From Thermoproteota archaeon (GTDB taxonomy: Archaea > Thermoproteota > Thermoprotei_A > Sulfolobales > Acidilobaceae): a stretch of DNA of 12,340 bases. Within the stretch, counting starts at the first letter, position 1; each line of letters starts with the position of its first letter. The DNA lies in contig JAADGB010000124.1 of the NCBI GenBank assembly GCA_013152575.1, positions 1-12,340 of the forward strand, written 5' to 3'. Under the pieces are notes generated by a model, which worked only from the letters and a program-made list of their open reading frames with translations, made no database searches and had not been told where the DNA came from. This document shows, one piece after another, positions 10,918-12,340 of the stretch. The translations under genes were made by a program, and so were the position numbers.

Positions 10918-11160
10918 TTATGGGATAAAGAAGGGAAGTCTGAGATACAAGGCCAGGCATACCAGGACACCCACGTAGAACCCAGCCATATACTCCCTAA
11001 GCTCCAAATAGCCGGTATCACCGAGTCTAATACTCTCCCATATCTCATATAATACGAATCCTAAGAAACCAAGTACAGGCAAGACTGGACTAATGAATAC
11101 AGAGATAGATGTAATAAAGCCAGATAGAAAATGAAGAAAAGAAAAAACTATGGACTTCAT
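10918..11160 (-). CDS. Small membrane protein, 80 residues
   Basis: ATGA overlap with the preceding minus-strand gene, and GGGTGAAG just upstream of ATG 11158-11160. Three hydrophobic stretches are visible: SFLHFLSGFITSISVFI (about 7-23), LPVLGFLGFVLYEIW (27-41) and FYVGVLVCLALYLRLPFFI (61-79), giving three probable membrane helices. A polar stretch SIRLGDTGYLELREYMA links helices 2 and 3. No family recognised. It sits between the DUF5658-like gene and the sulfatase-like gene. Confidence 0.75.
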   Translation of the reverse strand: MKSIVFSFLHFLSGFITSISVFISPVLPVLGFLGFVLYEIWESIRLGDTGYLELREYMAGFYVGVLVCLALYLRLPFFIP

Positions 11161-11465
11161 TTCTTCACCCTTCTCCTGAGTATCTGGAAGCTGTTATTGG
11201 TAACCACTGCGCCTAGTATCACGTTCCACGTCCATAGAGCCGCCTCTAGGTCCCCGCCCATCAGGTATATCAATAGCGGTAGTATTCCCACTCCTATGAA
11301 TTTAAGTGTCCATAAACCGAGGAATCCCAGTCTCTCTAGTATCAGCCTAGCTATCGGGTTCATCTCCCTAGCCCCATACCTGGAGATACCAACCTTAGTT
11401 GTTATGAAGTCAACTAGATTCAGGAAAACCCAGATATAGAGTGCATCATAGAACTCCTGGGGCAT
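11157..11465 (-). CDS. DUF5658-like multi-pass membrane protein, 102 residues
   Basis: GGAGGTGAG lies five bases upstream of ATG 11463-11465; the in-frame GTG at 11472-11474 is part of that site. Membrane helices are FYDALYIWVFLNLVDFITT (5-23), LGLWTLKFIGVGILPLLIYLM (about 50-71) and ALWTWNVILGAVV (about 77-90). The N-terminal half has the pattern N16-x2-D19-x2-T22-T23-x2-G26 then E34-x-N36-P37, resembling DUF5658, whose function is unknown. The C-terminus is basic (LRRRVKK). Its ribosome binding site lies in the last codons of the Asp-box gene, so it is translated with it. Confidence 0.7.
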   Translation of the reverse strand: MPQEFYDALYIWVFLNLVDFITTKVGISRYGAREMNPIARLILERLGFLGLWTLKFIGVGILPLLIYLMGGDLEAALWTWNVILGAVVTNNSFQILRRRVKK

Positions 11466-11470
11466 ACTAC

Positions 11471-12340
11471 TCACCTCCTCTTCCTCCTAGCGAGTATGAA
11501 CGCTCCAGCGATTAATAATAGTAGCCACCATGGGAACCCAGCTTCAGACGGGGCGAGAGCCGCAGTTACGGTAACGGATGGAAGCGTATAGCCCGGGTAC
11601 GTCAATACTGATAGGTGTCTCTGCGTCTGGTCCATGAACCCATCGTCTGGGTCGTAATCTACAATCATCGTCTCTCCCACAATAACTAATTCACCATTGT
11701 ACTCTAAGCCATCAACATAGAAGAAACCGTTACGCCAGGGCCTCTGCGGAGCAGTAGCGATTCCAGTGGCGAACGTCTTAATCAGTGTATACGATGAGAA
11801 GTCAGCCGATAGCTTATATAACTCTAGAACGTGATCACTGTAGTTGATGTTATCGGACGCCGTACGCTTGGTTCTCAGGGCATACCACTCATTACCGACT
11901 CTCTTAACTATAGGCAACTGCGCAGGAAGCGGCACAGACGCTATATCCGTCCACGTCTGGCCCAGGTCAGTAGACTTAGACACAACAACACTCGACGGAG
12001 AAGCTGTAACCGCATGCGTCATATAGAATGCCCCATCTGAGTCTATGTACAACTTATTGTACTTATGACCACTAAACAGTAGCTGTGGAGTACTCCATGT
12101 TACACCCTGATCAGTAGATGTCAGCCTGTATATGTCGAACTGAGTAGTACCACCAGCAAGGAATAACACCCAAGTACCATCCTTAAGCACCACAAGGTTA
12201 GACTCCTCCATTAGGCTCCATCCAAGCTGAGACAACGAAACAACATCCTGTACATACTGCCAGTTAGCCGGGTCCCTCGGATCACCACACGCCTTCCACA
12301 ACTCTATCACTCTACCAGTATCCTCCGCCTCACCATGCTT
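11471..12340 (-). CDS. Asp-box (BNR/sialidase-like) surface protein, N-terminus cut by window
   Basis: The frame is open to the window end, so the true start lies beyond 12340; the GTG at 12310 is internal. The visible 289 residues include two Asp boxes, S-T-D-Q-G-V-T-W (about 75-82) and S-T-D-L-G-Q-T-W (about 123-130), the signature of the sialidase/BNR beta-propeller fold. The C-terminus has a Pro/Ala/Thr-rich linker (TVTAALAPSEAG), a hydrophobic segment FPWWLLLLIAGAFIL, and a basic end ARRKRR, that is, a C-terminal membrane anchor with the body outside. Sialidase activity is not shown: the catalytic residues would lie partly upstream. A virion spike or host-surface glycan-binding role is plausible. 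Codon use (ACT, GGT, TCT, GTT) differs from the plus-strand genes. Confidence 0.82.
   Translation of the reverse strand, partial: KHGEAEDTGRVIELWKACGDPRDPANWQYVQDVVSLSQLGWSLMEESNLVVLKDGTWVLFLAGGTTQFDIYRLTSTDQGVTWSTPQLLFSGHKYNKLYIDSDGAFYMTHAVTASPSSVVVSKSTDLGQTWTDIASVPLPAQLPIVKRVGNEWYALRTKRTASDNINYSDHVLELYKLSADFSSYTLIKTFATGIATAPQRPWRNGFFYVDGLEYNGELVIVGETMIVDYDPDDGFMDQTQRHLSVLTYPGYTLPSVTVTAALAPSEAGFPWWLLLLIAGAFILARRKRR

Noticed and set aside
10895..10960. Longer N-terminus for the sulfatase-like protein
   Set aside because: The ATG at 10960 would overlap the preceding gene by 43 bases and add 22 residues unlike the family; the ATG at 10894 begins right at the strand carrying metal-binding Asp.
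1..12340. tRNA, rRNA, CRISPR arrays or insertion sequences
   Set aside because: I saw no cloverleaf-like segments, repeat-spacer pattern, transposase motifs or terminal inverted repeats.

Overview
The window looks like part of a hyperthermophilic crenarchaeal (Thermoproteota) virus, provirus or virus-like element. The grounds are: very small, tightly packed and mostly unrecognisable genes; heavy use of AGG/AGA, ATA and CTA codons; purine-rich coding strands; Shine-Dalgarno motifs of the archaeal GGTGA type just before most starts; T-tract rather than bacterial-type terminators; and a gene set of ribbon-helix-helix (RHH) and winged-helix regulators, many one- or two-helix membrane proteins, a lone Cas4-like nuclease and a primase-like protein. 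No capsid, portal, terminase or integrase is recognisable here, so viral origin is inferred. Nothing fixes the genus.

Layout. (1) 1-1783, plus strand: a truncated gene, then small unrecognised genes separated by the only real intergenic gaps in the window. These gaps carry pyrimidine-rich T-tract terminators and hairpins that overlap ribosome binding sites. The gap 1177-1312 can fold into a GC-rich three-way-junction RNA that contains a perfect 14-bp palindrome. (2) 1784-6950: an almost gap-free run of about seventeen short genes. They include an RHH protein nested in a gene overlap (2395-2556), membrane proteins, two small twin-CX3C cysteine proteins (3153-3422 and the 42-residue 4269-4397), a winged-helix protein, a membrane-anchored coiled coil, a probable archaeo-eukaryotic-primase-like protein, an RHH protein and a Cas4-like nuclease. 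(3) 6955-7906: three tandem small paralogues behind a 9-bp hairpin. (4) 7903-8325: an RHH gene whose frame runs on without a stop across a separate membrane-protein gene. (5) 8303-10263: a GT4-type glycosyltransferase, then a methyltransferase-HAD phosphatase fusion. (6) 10223-12340, minus strand and convergent: a Sialidase-like Asp-box protein with a C-terminal membrane anchor (cut by the window end), a DUF5658-like membrane protein, another small membrane protein and a compact sulfatase/alkaline-phosphatase-superfamily enzyme.

How it may work together. Genes 5458-6950 form a small DNA-metabolism block (primase-like, RHH, 4Fe-4S nuclease). Genes 8303-12340 form a surface or glycan block (glycosyltransferase, methyltransferase/phosphatase, sulfatase-like hydrolase, anchored beta-propeller-like protein), plausibly acting on virion or host-surface glycans. 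The many small plus-strand genes between are probably early host-interaction, regulatory and membrane proteins. Functions stated beyond fold level are inference. The features most worth following are the structured leader RNA, the twin-CX3C microproteins, the three-paralogue cassette and the RHH frame that runs through a nested membrane gene.
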